Positions 1 through 8,996 are shown, counted from the first letter of the stretch. The stretch: 64,000 nt of DNA from Streptomyces aureoverticillatus (GCF_014649395.1 NZ_BMSY01000011.1:1-64000), one strand, 5' to 3'. Program-made: numbers and translations. Notes: a model not told the origin generated them from the letters alone.

Positions 1-489
1 CATGTCGACCAGCTCGATCTGGTCCGCCCGGCGCACCACCTCGTCCGGCACCGTCTCGCGCTGCCGCACCCCGGTGATGTTCTCGACGACGTCGCCCAGC
101 GACTCCAGGTGCTGGATGTTGACCGTGGAGATCACGTCGATGCCCGCCGCGAGCAGTTCCTCGATGTCCTGCCATCGCTTGGCGTTGCGCGAACCGGGGA
201 TGTTGGTGTGCGCCAGCTCGTCCACCAGCGCGACGGCCGGGGCGCGCTGCAGGACGGCGTCGACGTCCATCTCCGTGAAGGTGGTGTCCCGGTACTCCAG
301 GTCCTTGCGCGGCAGCACTTCGAGGCCGTGCAGCATCACTTCCGTACGAGGACGGTTGTGGTGCTCCACGAAGGCCACGACGCAGTCGGTGCCGCGCTCG
401 ATACGACGGTGTGCCTCGGACAGCATCGCGTACGTCTTGCCGACGCCCGGTGCCGCCCCCAGATAGATCCGAAGCTTGCCGCGTGCCAT
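1..489 (-). CDS. kdpD: KdpD-type osmosensitive K+ channel sensor kinase, N-terminal part (cut by window edge)
   Basis: Only the first 163 codons are visible, read from an ATG at 489 to the window edge. The product opens with a Walker A motif GAAPGVGKT and contains ALVDELAHTN, VNIQHLESL and ETVPDEVVRRADQIELVD, the hallmarks of the cytoplasmic KdpD domain that senses turgor or K+ and feeds a histidine kinase. It starts 43 bases after the stop of a full-length kdpD on the same strand and is clearly similar to it but not identical, so it is a second paralogue rather than an assembly duplicate. The remainder (USP domain, membrane segments, kinase core) would lie outside the window, so completeness cannot be judged. 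Confidence 0.93.
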   Translation of the reverse strand, partial: MARGKLRIYLGAAPGVGKTYAMLSEAHRRIERGTDCVVAFVEHHNRPRTEVMLHGLEVLPRKDLEYRDTTFTEMDVDAVLQRAPAVALVDELAHTNIPGSRNAKRWQDIEELLAAGIDVISTVNIQHLESLGDVVENITGVRQRETVPDEVVRRADQIELVDM

Positions 490-532
490 GAATCTCGTCT
501 CTGCGCTCGGGTGCGATGGATGCGCCCACCGG

Positions 533-3085
533 TCAAAGGGGCTCAGAATGCCAGACGCCGGAGCGGGGCGCACCGTTCAGCTCGCGCACCCGTTCCGCGA
601 AGGGCAGCGAAAGCACCATCGTAAGGCCGCCACCGGGGGTGTCCTCGGGCGTGAGGGTGCCGTCCATCGCCTCGGCGAGGCCCCGCGACAGGGCCAGGCC
701 GAGGCCGAGACCCGTCGTGTTGTCGGTGTCGCCGAGCCGCTGGAAGGGCTCGAACACCCGGTCGCGGTCGGCCGCCGGGAGGCCGGGGCCCCGGTCGACG
801 ACGCGCAGCTCGACCCGGCCCGCCAGGGCGCTCGCGGTGACGAGGACCTTCTCGCCGGGCGGGGTGTGGCGGGCGGCGTTGCCGACGAGGTTGGCTATCA
901 CCCGCTCCAGGAGCGGCGGGTCGGCGAGGACGGCGGGGATCTCCTCCAGGCCGCCCGTCTCGACCGGGCACGCGACCGGCAGCGAGTCCAGTGCGGGCGG
1001 CAGCACCTCCTCAAGGGCGGTGTCGCGCAGTTCGAGCTTGAGGGCGCCGGCCTGGAGGCGGCTCATGTCGAGGAGGTTGTCGACGAGACGATTCAGCTTG
1101 GTCATGGACTCGTCCGCGGTGGCGAGGAGTTCCTCGCGGTCCTGCTCGGAGAAGTCCAGGTCACGGCTGCGCAGCGAGCCGATCGCGGCGAGCGCGGCGG
1201 CCAGCGGGGTGCGCAGGTCGTGGCCGACGGCGCGCAGCAGCGCGGTGCGCATCCGGTCGGCGGCCTTCACGGGCTCCACCTCGGCGGCGGCCTCGGCGAG
1301 CCGGGCCCGCTCGACGGCGGCGCCGACGTGCGCGGCGAACGCGGCGAGGACGCGGCGGTCGGCGGACGGCAGGGGGCGCCCGCGCAGCACGAGATAGGCG
1401 TCGGTGCCCGCGGGCACGGCGGTCACCAGGGCGCCGTCGGCGCCGGCGGTGTCGGGCGGCTGCTCCACCAGCTCGGCGGCGTCCACGCCGAACGCCTCAC
1501 GGGCGCGTTCCAGCAGGGCGGGGATCGGCTGCCCGCCGCGCACGATGGTGCCCGCGAGCGACGACATCGTCTCCGCCTCTGCGGTGGCGCGCGCCGAGCG
1601 GCGGGACAGCCGCAGCGACCGGTCGACCACGGCGGCGACGGTGGCGGCGACGATCGCGAACACCACGAGCGCGAGCACGCTGTTCGGATCGCCGAGCGCG
1701 AAGTGCCCGACGGGCGGCATGAACCAGTAGTTGAGCAGCAGCGACGCGGTCACGGACGCCACCACCGCGGACAGTACGCCGCCGATGCAGGCCACCCCCA
1801 CCACGGCGAGCAGGAACAGCAGCGCCTCACTGGTGAGGTTCAGGTGCTCGCGGGCCACGTCCAGGTCGAGCAGGAGGGTGAGCAGGGTCGGCAGCAGCAG
1901 CCCGGCGACGGGGCCGCCGACGCGGCGCGGGCGCGACAGCGTACGTCTGCGGGAGGGCAGCAGGGTGCCCGCGCCGGCGCGTTCGTGCGTGACGGTGTGG
2001 ACATCGATGTCGCCGGACGCCTCGACGACCGACTCGCCGGTGCCGCGGCCGGTGAGGAACCGCTCGAAGCGGCCGCGGCGGCTGGAGCCGAGGACGAGCT
2101 GGGTGGCGTTCTCGGCGCGCGCGAACTCCACCAGGGCGGTCGCGATGTCGTCGCCGACGACCGAGTGGTAGCTGCCGCCCAGGTCCTCCACGAGCCGGCG
2201 CTGCCGGGTCAGGGAGGCGTGCGAGGTGCCGGCGGCGAGCCCGTCGCTGCGCGCGATGTGCACGGCGAGGAGCTCACCGCCCACCGAGCGGTCGGCGATG
2301 CGGGCGGCGCGGCGGATCAGTGTGTCGCCCTCGGGGCCGCCGGTGAGGCCGACGACGACGCGCTCGCGGGTCTCCCACACGCCGCCGATGCCGTGCTCGA
2401 AGCGGTACGCCTGGAGCGCCTCGTCGACGCGGTCGGCCACCCAGAGCAGGGCGAGCTGGCGCAGGGCCGTGAGGTTGCCGGGGCGGAAGCAGTTGGCGAG
2501 GGCCGCGTCGACCTTCTCGGGCGCGTAGATGTTGCCGTGCGCCATCCGGCGGCGCAGCGCCTCCGGGGCGACGTCGACGAGCTCGATCTGGTGGGCGCGG
2601 CGCACGATGTCGTCGGGGACGGTCTCGGCCTGCGGCACCTTGGTGATCTTCTCGACGACGTCCTTCAGGGACTCCATGTGCTGGATGTTGACGGTCGTGA
2701 CGACGTCGATCCCGGCCGTGAGCAGCCGGTCGATGTCCTGCCAGCGCCTGGGGTTGCGGCCCTCCCCCGGGACGTTGGTGTGGGCGAGGTCGTCGACCAG
2801 GGCGACCTGCGGGCGCCGGGCCAGCAGGGCGTCCAGGTCCAGCTCGGTGAACTCCCCGCCCCGGTAGGAGCAGCGGGCCCGCTGCACGACCTCGATCCCC
2901 CCGGCCCTCGCCTCCGCCAGCGCGGCCACCGTGTGCGGACGCCGGTGGCACTCCACGAGGCCCACGACGACATCGGCACCGCGGGCGGCCCGTCGCCGCC
3001 CTTCGTCGAGCATGCGGCAGGTCTTGCCGACCCCCGGTGCCGCGCCGAGGTAGACCTTCAGTTGTCCGGGTCGTACGTCCGTCAT
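533..3085 (-). CDS. kdpD: Sensor histidine kinase KdpD, full length
   Basis: An 850-residue KdpD, close to the usual 850-900. KdpD is a membrane histidine kinase that activates KdpE for the Kdp K+-ATPase. Visible in order: KdpD domain with Walker A GAAPGVGKT at 14-22 and ALVDDLAHTN; a USP-like region; four hydrophobic segments around residues 385-480; a GAF-like region; H-box GHDLRTPL with the phosphoacceptor at about His622; and an N/G-box ATPase core ending in GLGLGLALSRGLAE. The ATG follows kdpF by 10 bases. Unusually, kdpA, kdpB and kdpC do not sit between kdpF and kdpD, and another kdpD-like gene follows. Confidence 0.95.
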   Translation of the reverse strand: MTDVRPGQLKVYLGAAPGVGKTCRMLDEGRRRAARGADVVVGLVECHRRPHTVAALAEARAGGIEVVQRARCSYRGGEFTELDLDALLARRPQVALVDDLAHTNVPGEGRNPRRWQDIDRLLTAGIDVVTTVNIQHMESLKDVVEKITKVPQAETVPDDIVRRAHQIELVDVAPEALRRRMAHGNIYAPEKVDAALANCFRPGNLTALRQLALLWVADRVDEALQAYRFEHGIGGVWETRERVVVGLTGGPEGDTLIRRAARIADRSVGGELLAVHIARSDGLAAGTSHASLTRQRRLVEDLGGSYHSVVGDDIATALVEFARAENATQLVLGSSRRGRFERFLTGRGTGESVVEASGDIDVHTVTHERAGAGTLLPSRRRTLSRPRRVGGPVAGLLLPTLLTLLLDLDVAREHLNLTSEALLFLLAVVGVACIGGVLSAVVASVTASLLLNYWFMPPVGHFALGDPNSVLALVVFAIVAATVAAVVDRSLRLSRRSARATAEAETMSSLAGTIVRGGQPIPALLERAREAFGVDAAELVEQPPDTAGADGALVTAVPAGTDAYLVLRGRPLPSADRRVLAAFAAHVGAAVERARLAEAAAEVEPVKAADRMRTALLRAVGHDLRTPLAAALAAIGSLRSRDLDFSEQDREELLATADESMTKLNRLVDNLLDMSRLQAGALKLELRDTALEEVLPPALDSLPVACPVETGGLEEIPAVLADPPLLERVIANLVGNAARHTPPGEKVLVTASALAGRVELRVVDRGPGLPAADRDRVFEPFQRLGDTDNTTGLGLGLALSRGLAEAMDGTLTPEDTPGGGLTMVLSLPFAERVRELNGAPRSGVWHSEPL

Positions 3086-3095
3086 CGCGCCGGTG

Positions 3096-3185
3096 TCAGA
3101 ACCTCTCCGGGAAGAGCCGTGCGAGGACGAGGTATCCGACCAGGCTGATGGCGACGAGCAGTCCCACCACGTTCTCCGCGCTCAC
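3096..3185 (-). CDS. kdpF: KdpF, small membrane subunit of the K+-transporting ATPase
   Basis: A 29-residue single-membrane-span peptide starting with GTG at 3185 and ending LVLARLFPERF, which matches the KdpF pattern of one hydrophobic helix followed by a FPERF-type tail. In known Kdp systems KdpF stabilises the KdpFABC potassium pump. AAGGAG lies 9 bases before the GTG, which decides the start; a longer reading to 3353 lacks support. It precedes kdpD by 10 bases and is probably cotranscribed. Here it is an orphan, because no kdpABC follows within the window. Confidence 0.85.
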   Translation of the reverse strand: MSAENVVGLLVAISLVGYLVLARLFPERF

Positions 3186-3277
3186 GGTCCTCAACTCCTT
3201 GGCGTACCGGGTGACTTCCCTGCGAAGCCGCTTGTTGTCCCCACCGAAGCCGCTCGCGGGGGCGCCGGACATGCCCC

Positions 3278-3326
3278 TTGACACATCCTTGTCAGCTCCC
3301 ACCAGGACGTTGACACCGCCTTGACA
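3278..3326 (-). promoter_or_regulatory. Phased TGTCAA direct repeats upstream of kdpF
   Basis: Four copies of TTGACA/TTGTCA (TGTCAA or TGACAA on the minus strand) start at 3278, 3289, 3310 and 3321. The spacings of 11, 21 and 11 bases put them on one DNA face. OmpR-family regulators such as KdpE bind direct repeats of this period, so this is a candidate KdpE operator about 95-140 bases upstream of the kdpF start. The binding assignment is inference. Confidence 0.5.
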
Positions 3327-3364
3327 TCTCGCCGGGGATCCGGCACCGCACATCCAGCGAAGCG

Positions 3365-4294
3365 CTAGCGCAGGGACTCGATCGTGCGGGACAGGCTCTC
3401 GGCGCCGTGCCCCTCGGACACCTGCTGCTCGAACAGGGCGTGCAGCGGGGCGAGCAGGTCGACGCCGACGCCCTGCGCCCGGGTCGCGGTCAGGATGTGG
3501 GCAAGTCCGACGGCGTTGATGTCCATGTTCGACGTCTCCGTGCGGTAGTCCCCGGCGTCGATCTCGGCGGCGAAGCCGGGCAGCGCGCCGATCGCCTCGT
3601 TGAGCCAGCGGACCAGCAGCCCGGTGATCCGCGTCGCGTCGATCCCGGCGGAGCCGCCGACGGCCACCGACTGGAAGAACCCGGCGAACATGCCGTACAT
3701 GCCGCTGAGCAGCGACACGTCGTACACCGCCGCGAGCCCCGCGTCGGAACCGGCGAACTCCGCCGAGCCCAGCGTCTCCAGCAGCGTCCGGTACCGCGCG
3801 AAGGCATCCTCGTCACCGCTGTAGAGGACGAAGGCCGCCGGCGTTCCGATGGTCTGCGGGACGGCGTAGACGGCGCCGTCCACGTACGCGGCGCCCTGCC
3901 CGGTGATCCAGGTGCCGAGTTCGCGGGCGGCGTCCGGGATGCCGGAGGTGACGTTGACGACGACGCGCCCCGCGAGGGCGCCCGCGGCGGGCGTGAGCAG
4001 GTCGCGGACGGTCGTGTAGTCGAGTACGCAGATGACGACGAGGTCGCTCGCCCCGATCGCCTCGGCCGGGATGGCCGCCAACGTGGCACCCCGGGCGACC
4101 AGTTCGTCCGCCTTGTCCTGCGAGCGGTTCCAGACGGTGACCTTGTGGCCCTGGGCGAGGAAGGTGCGGGCGAGAACCTGGCCGAGGTTGCCGAGGCCGA
4201 TGACGGTGACGGTGGTGGGTTCCGGGGTGGCGGCGGGTTCGGGGGTGGCGGTGGTGGCCTGGTCGTTCGTGGTCCGGGTCCGGGTCTCGCTCAT
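3365..4294 (-). CDS. NAD(P)-dependent oxidoreductase, imine reductase / 6-phosphogluconate dehydrogenase-like
   Basis: 309 residues. After a Pro/Thr-rich N-terminal stretch of about 28 residues there is a Rossmann fold with VIGLGNLGQVLARTFL and the NADPH-type WNRS motif, then a helical dimerisation domain. This is the architecture of the beta-hydroxyacid dehydrogenase/imine reductase group, which reduces C=N or oxidises hydroxy acids. The substrate cannot be read from the sequence. The ATG at 4294 is preceded by GGAGG at about 8 bases. It is divergent from a SARP-type regulator, sharing a 164-base promoter region, so the regulator may control it. Confidence 0.85.
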   Translation of the reverse strand: MSETRTRTTNDQATTATPEPAATPEPTTVTVIGLGNLGQVLARTFLAQGHKVTVWNRSQDKADELVARGATLAAIPAEAIGASDLVVICVLDYTTVRDLLTPAAGALAGRVVVNVTSGIPDAARELGTWITGQGAAYVDGAVYAVPQTIGTPAAFVLYSGDEDAFARYRTLLETLGSAEFAGSDAGLAAVYDVSLLSGMYGMFAGFFQSVAVGGSAGIDATRITGLLVRWLNEAIGALPGFAAEIDAGDYRTETSNMDINAVGLAHILTATRAQGVGVDLLAPLHALFEQQVSEGHGAESLSRTIESLR

Positions 4295-4361
4295 GGTTGT
4301 GCCTCCGGCGGGTGCGGTGCCGGGCGGTGCGCCCGGCCTGTGGTCATCACCGTGCGGGTGG

Positions 4362-4416
4362 GCGCTGCCGGTTCGCTGCCGAGTCGCTGTCGGTCCGCTG
4401 TCGCCTCCCTGTCGAA
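4362..4416 (+). promoter_or_regulatory. Five 11-bp direct repeats, SARP-type operator candidate
   Basis: Five consecutive 11-base units begin at 4362, 4373, 4384, 4395 and 4406, each resembling TCGCTGTCGNN. SARP proteins are known to bind heptamer direct repeats spaced by 11 bases just upstream of a promoter. The last unit ends 42 bases before the ATG of the adjacent SARP gene, so autoregulation and control of the divergent oxidoreductase are plausible. A GTTCACC heptamer follows at 4431. Confidence 0.6.
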
Positions 4417-4458
4417 GCCGGCCGCACCTCGTTCACCTGCCGGGTTATCGTCGTCGGC

Positions 4459-7400
4459 ATGCGATTCGGGGTGCTCGGTCCGCTGGCCGTGTGGACGACG
4501 GACGGCGCGGAGGCGGCCGTCCCCGGTGCCAAGGTCCGTGCGCTCCTGGCCCACTTGCTGGTGCACCCCGGCCACCCGGTGTCGGCGGACCGGCTGATCG
4601 ACGGGCTGTGGGGCGAGGAGTTGCCCGACCATCCCGCGAACGCGCTCCAGGGCAAGGTGTCCCAGCTCCGCCGGGCGTTGGAGCGGGCCGAACCTGGCGG
4701 CCGGGCCCTGGTCACGGCGGGGCCCGCCGGTTACGCGCTGCGCGTCGCGGCGGACGCGGTCGACGCGGGCCGGTTCGCGCTCCTGCTGGAGCGGGCGCGG
4801 GCCACCACGGAGGGGCCCCGCGCGAAGGCGCGGCTCCTGGACGAAGCGCTGGGGCTGTGGCGCGGCGAGGCGTTCGCGGGCTTCACGGACGCCGCGTTCG
4901 CGCGCGGCGCGATCGGCCGCCTGGAGGAGGACCGGCTCACCGCGTGGGAGGAACAGGCCGAGGCGCGGCTGGAGTCGGGCGAGCACGGGCCGCTCGCCGC
5001 GGACCTCGCCGACCTGGTCGGGCGCCACCCGCTGCGGGAGCGGCTGCGGGCCGTGCAACTGCGGGCGCTGTACCGCGCGGGCCGCCAGACGGAGGCTCTC
5101 GACGCGTACGAGGACCTGCGCCGCCGCCTCGCGGACGACCTCGGCCTCACGCCGGGCGCGGAACTCGTGGCGCTGCACGGGGCGATCCTCCGCCAGGATC
5201 CGGCGCTGGACGCTCCGCTGGCTGTGCCCACTGGCGGCTCCGCCGCGGGGCCGCGAGGGGCCGTTGATTCTCTGCGGCCTCGTCGTGGCTGGTCGCGCCC
5301 ACGCGGCGGAGCCGCACATGTCGGAGCCCCGCGCCCCTTCGGGGCGCTGCCGAACCGCAGTGAAGCGCACGCCGGGCCCGGGGCAGCGCCCCGCACCAAC
5401 CTTCCCGCCCCCGTCGCCGGCCTCGTCGGGCGGGACGACGCCGTTCCCGGAGTACGTCAACTCCTCGCCGAAACCCGGTTGGTGACCCTCACCGGGCCCG
5501 GCGGTGTGGGCAAGACACGGCTGGCCGTCGCGGCGGCGCGGGGGCTCCTGGACGGCTTCTCCGACGGGGTGTGGCTGGTCGAACTCGCGGGTCTCGACGG
5601 CACAGCAGGGGGCGGTCCCGACGCCGTGGCCGAGGCGGTGGCCCGGGTGCTCGGGCTGCACGAGGAGCCCGGGGCTCCGGTGGCCGCGGTCGAGCGGCTG
5701 ACGCGGGCGCTGCGCGGGCGGCGGCTGCTCGTCGTCCTCGACAACTGCGAGCATCTCGTGGACGCGGCCGCCGAGTTGGCGGACGTACTGCTGCGCGACA
5801 TACCGGGGCTCAGCGTCCTCGCCACCAGTCAGGAACCGCTCGACGTGAGCGGCGAGCGGGTGTGGGCGGTGCCGCCGCTCGACCTGACGAGCGCCATGGA
5901 GCTGTTCCGGCGGCGGGCCGGGCTGGGGTCCGGGGCGGAGTCCGGGCCCGGGGCGCGGCTCGGCGCGGACGACGCGGAGGCGGTCGCCGAACTGTGCGTA
6001 CGTCTGGACGGGCTTCCGCTGGCGCTGGAGCTGGCGGCGGCGCGCGTACGCACGATGGGGGTGCACGGACTGCTGTCCCGCATCGACGACCGGTTCGCCC
6101 TGCTCGCCCGCGGCTTCCGCGGCGCCCCGGCGCGGCAGCGCACCCTCCGCGCGGTCATCGACTGGAGCTGGTCGCTGCTCACGCCGCCGGAGCGGACCGT
6201 CCTGCGGCGCCTCGCCGTGCACGACGGCTGCACGCTCGACGCCGTGCGGGCCGTCGGCACGGGCGGCACCGTCCGCGGACCCGATGTGCTCGACCTCCTC
6301 TCCCGCCTGGTGGACCGCTCCCTGGTGGTGGCCTCGGACCGGCCGGACGGGCCGCGGTACTGCGTCCTGGAGTCCGTCAGGGAGTACGGCGCCGAACAGC
6401 TCCGGGAGGCGGGCGAGTTCGACGCCGTGCGCGAGCGGCACAGCGTCCACTACGCCGAACTGGCCGTTCGTGCGGCCCGGTTGCTGCACGGTCCGGAGCA
6501 GCGGCGGTGGCTGGAACGCCTCGATGAGGAAAGCGCCAACCTGCGCCGGGCACTGGACACGGCGGTCCGGGGCGGTGCGGCGGTCCGCGCGCTGGACATG
6601 GTCAACGCGCTGGCCTGGTACTGGGTGCTGCGCGGGCGGATCGCGGAGGCCCGCAGGTACCTGGACGCGGCGTTGGCCCTGGCGCCCGACCCCGCGGCGG
6701 AGACCGCCACCGCGCGCGCTCTCGCGCTGGCCTGGCGGACCGGCATCGCGCTTCGCGAGGGCACGGAAGCGGGCGTGGACGCGCACGCGGACGCCTGCGC
6801 AGGCACGGACACCGGGCCGAAGGCCACCGGCACGACCGGACGGATGGCCACCGGCGGGAGCGGACCGAAGGCCACCGGCGGGAGCGAGGCCAGCCATGAG
6901 GGCGGAGCCGAACGCCAGGGCGGCGGGAGCAGCCCCGAAACCGCCCGCCTGATCCAGGCAACCCTCGCCGCCCACCAAGAGCTTGACGACCCGTCAGCCC
7001 GGGCCACCGCCCTGTGGATCCTCGGCTCCGCCCAAATGGGCGCGGGCGCCGTACGCACCGGCGAGCGGCTGGTGAACGACGCGCTCGACGCGTTCACCGC
7101 CCTCGGCGACACCTGGGGCACCGCCGCCGCGCTCAGCGTGCGGGCCCGGCACGCCATCGCGCACGGCGACCTCGACTCCGTACGGCGTGACAGCGAGCGC
7201 AGCGCCCGGCTCTTCCGTGAACTGGGCGACGAATGGGGCCAGTTGCAGACCGTCTTCCCGCTCGCCACGCTCAGCGAGATCGCGGGCGACTACGCCGAGG
7301 CGGCCCGGTTGCACCGTGCGGGACTGGCCATCGCGGAACGCCTCGGGCTGCACACGGAGGCATCCAAGCGGCTGTCCGGACTTGGCCGGATCGCGCTGCT

Positions 7401-8091
7401 CACGGGCGACTTCGCGCAGGCCCGCAGCGCGCACGAGCGGGCCCTGCGCCTCGCGCGCGACCACAGCTTCCGCTCCGGGGAGCTGGACGCGCGCATCGGC
7501 CTCGGCCTCGGAGCGCGCAGGGAGGGCGACCTGGCCGGCGCCGAGCGGCACATGCGCGAACTGCTCGCCTGGTTCCGCGGCGCCGACTACGGGCCCGGCG
7601 TCACGCTCGCGCTCGCCGAGCTGGGCTTCGTGGCGGAGCTGCGCGGCGACGCGGCGGCGGCGTACGCGCTGCACGCGGAGGGGTTCGACGTCGCCCTGGG
7701 GCTCGGGGACGCGCGGGCGCTCGCCCTGGCCCTGGAGGGCCTCGCGGGGGCCGCGGCCGCCGCCGGGGAGCACCGCACGGCCGCGACGCTGCTGGGTGCC
7801 GCCGCCGCGGCCCGCGCCTCCGCGGGCGCGCCGCTGCCGCCGGGCGAACGGCGGGACGTGGACCGGGTGGCGGCGGCGGCCCGCACACACCTGGGCGACG
7901 GACCGTACACAACCGCGTTCGAGCAGGGCGGGCCCCTGAGCCCCGAAACGGCCCGCGGTCACGCGACCCCGCCCGTCGACGCAGCTCACCGCCGCGCGCC
8001 CGCCTCCGCGCAGCCCGGAACCGACCGGCCCGCACCCACCCCAAAAGCCGCAAGTCGCCCCGATCTCATCGGCCCCACCCGCCGCCCGTAA
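4459..8091 (+). CDS. AfsR/SARP-family transcriptional regulator with BTAD, NB-ARC and TPR domains
   Basis: 1210 residues from an ATG at 4459 (MRFGVLGPLAV, the usual SARP opening). Order: OmpR-type winged helix (1-95), bacterial transcriptional activation domain (about 100-245), a proline/glycine-rich linker, an NB-ARC ATPase with P-loop GPGGVGKTRLA near 345 and Walker B LLVVLDNCEH near 425, then TPR-like helices to about 1150. Large SARPs of this kind activate secondary-metabolism or neighbouring genes in an ATP-dependent way. The linker contains a stretch resembling a Streptomyces intergenic repeat, and a low-complexity KATGG-rich insertion lies near residue 800. An earlier in-frame ATG exists at 4297, but it would run through the promoter repeats and lacks family similarity. 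Confidence 0.93.
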   Translation: MRFGVLGPLAVWTTDGAEAAVPGAKVRALLAHLLVHPGHPVSADRLIDGLWGEELPDHPANALQGKVSQLRRALERAEPGGRALVTAGPAGYALRVAADAVDAGRFALLLERARATTEGPRAKARLLDEALGLWRGEAFAGFTDAAFARGAIGRLEEDRLTAWEEQAEARLESGEHGPLAADLADLVGRHPLRERLRAVQLRALYRAGRQTEALDAYEDLRRRLADDLGLTPGAELVALHGAILRQDPALDAPLAVPTGGSAAGPRGAVDSLRPRRGWSRPRGGAAHVGAPRPFGALPNRSEAHAGPGAAPRTNLPAPVAGLVGRDDAVPGVRQLLAETRLVTLTGPGGVGKTRLAVAAARGLLDGFSDGVWLVELAGLDGTAGGGPDAVAEAVARVLGLHEEPGAPVAAVERLTRALRGRRLLVVLDNCEHLVDAAAELADVLLRDIPGLSVLATSQEPLDVSGERVWAVPPLDLTSAMELFRRRAGLGSGAESGPGARLGADDAEAVAELCVRLDGLPLALELAAARVRTMGVHGLLSRIDDRFALLARGFRGAPARQRTLRAVIDWSWSLLTPPERTVLRRLAVHDGCTLDAVRAVGTGGTVRGPDVLDLLSRLVDRSLVVASDRPDGPRYCVLESVREYGAEQLREAGEFDAVRERHSVHYAELAVRAARLLHGPEQRRWLERLDEESANLRRALDTAVRGGAAVRALDMVNALAWYWVLRGRIAEARRYLDAALALAPDPAAETATARALALAWRTGIALREGTEAGVDAHADACAGTDTGPKATGTTGRMATGGSGPKATGGSEASHEGGAERQGGGSSPETARLIQATLAAHQELDDPSARATALWILGSAQMGAGAVRTGERLVNDALDAFTALGDTWGTAAALSVRARHAIAHGDLDSVRRDSERSARLFRELGDEWGQLQTVFPLATLSEIAGDYAEAARLHRAGLAIAERLGLHTEASKRLSGLGRIALLTGDFAQARSAHERALRLARDHSFRSGELDARIGLGLGARREGDLAGAERHMRELLAWFRGADYGPGVTLALAELGFVAELRGDAAAAYALHAEGFDVALGLGDARALALALEGLAGAAAAAGEHRTAATLLGAAAAARASAGAPLPPGERRDVDRVAAAARTHLGDGPYTTAFEQGGPLSPETARGHATPPVDAAHRRAPASAQPGTDRPAPTPKAASRPDLIGPTRRP
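5265..5400 (+). repeat. Intergenic-type palindromic repeat inside the SARP linker
   Basis: This stretch carries features familiar from Streptomyces intergenic repeats, including a hairpin with a TTCG tetraloop, GCGCCCC/GGGGCGC at 5331-5347, and a GGCGGAGCCGC palindrome at about 5303. Here it is read in frame between the BTAD and NB-ARC domains, giving an Arg/Pro/Gly-rich linker. Recognition of the repeat family is from memory and was not searched. Confidence 0.4.
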
Positions 8092-8455
8092 CTCGCCCAG
8101 GCACCCCCGGTCAACCGCTGGTTTCCGGTCGAAGGCCGTGCCGAAGAAAACAACCAACCGCTCATTCTCCCAGGTCAGACAGTTGTTCCGGGTTATACCA
8201 CTGGCTCGCGTACGCATTCTGGGCGGGCGGCACGAGCCCCGCCCGGCCGCCCTGAGCTGCCCGAACGGTCATTCGTTCCTCGCTCAACGGAGCCAGTCAT
8301 CCGGAAATCGACCATCCGTTTGCCGCTCACTCAGCGCACTTGCCAGACTCCTCACCGCAACCGCAAGCAGCACACGCAATCTCCATGTAACACCCGGCAA
8401 TACCCGCAAGAAACACAGTCCTTTCACCATCAATCAGCATTGAAGGAGCGTCAAA
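8092..8455 (+). other. Gene-free region before the subtilisin inhibitor gene
   Basis: No coding sequence is supported. The last 130 bases before the GTG are poor in G and rich in C and A (many CCGCAAG/CACCG words), suggesting an unstructured 5' leader, followed by GAAGGAG at 8441-8447. No convincing -35/-10 pair was identified. Confidence 0.5.
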
Positions 8456-8905
8456 GTGCGTCACCTCCTGAAGACCGTGAGCGCGGCCGTCGCCGTGGCC
8501 GCCGGTGTCCTGACCGTCTCGGCGGTCTCGACCGGCGCGGCCGGTGCGGCGACCCCTGAGCCGACGGGCCTGTACGCGCCGTCGGACCTTGTGCTCACCG
8601 TCGGCCAGGGCGAAGACGCCGCCACGGCCACGGTGCAGCGCGCGGTCACTCTCAGCTGTGCGCCCAAGGCCACCGGCACCCACCCCGCGCCGCGCGCGGC
8701 CTGCGCCGAACTCGACTCCGTGGAGGCGAAGTTCGACCAGCTCGTCGACAAGGCGCCGCAGGGCGTGTGCACCAAGGAATGGAACCCGGTCGTGGTCTCC
8801 GCGGCCGGCGTCTGGCAGGGCAAGCACGTCGCGTGGTCGACCACGTTCGGCAACCCGTGCATGAAGAACGCGGCAATCGCGAACGGCGCCCTGCTCAACT
8901 TCTGA
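8456..8905 (+). CDS. Secreted subtilisin inhibitor-like protein (SSI family), P1 lysine
   Basis: 149 residues from a GTG with GAAGGAG about 8 bases upstream. A Sec signal peptide covers roughly 1-31 (cleavage near AGAA-TP). The mature domain has the four conserved cysteines (68, 83, 105, 135), which form the two SSI disulfides, and a VWQGKHV strand. SSI proteins are dimeric extracellular inhibitors of subtilisin- and trypsin-like serine proteases, usually abundant in late growth. The reactive loop reads CTKEW, which puts Lys107 at P1 and predicts trypsin-like specificity. It is monocistronic and followed by a strong hairpin. Confidence 0.93.
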   Translation: MRHLLKTVSAAVAVAAGVLTVSAVSTGAAGAATPEPTGLYAPSDLVLTVGQGEDAATATVQRAVTLSCAPKATGTHPAPRAACAELDSVEAKFDQLVDKAPQGVCTKEWNPVVVSAAGVWQGKHVAWSTTFGNPCMKNAAIANGALLNF

Positions 8906-8996
8906 CGGACCGTCCGTCCCCGCACGACTCCTGACGGACCCTCCGTCCTCCCCGGACACCTCGGCAACCTTTCGTGGGGGGAGGAAGCCGAGGCAC

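Noticed and set aside
476..3148. An 890-codon open frame on the plus strand
   Set aside because: It is antisense to kdpD, is Gly/Arg/Val-rich, has no family motif, and arises from high-GC codon structure.
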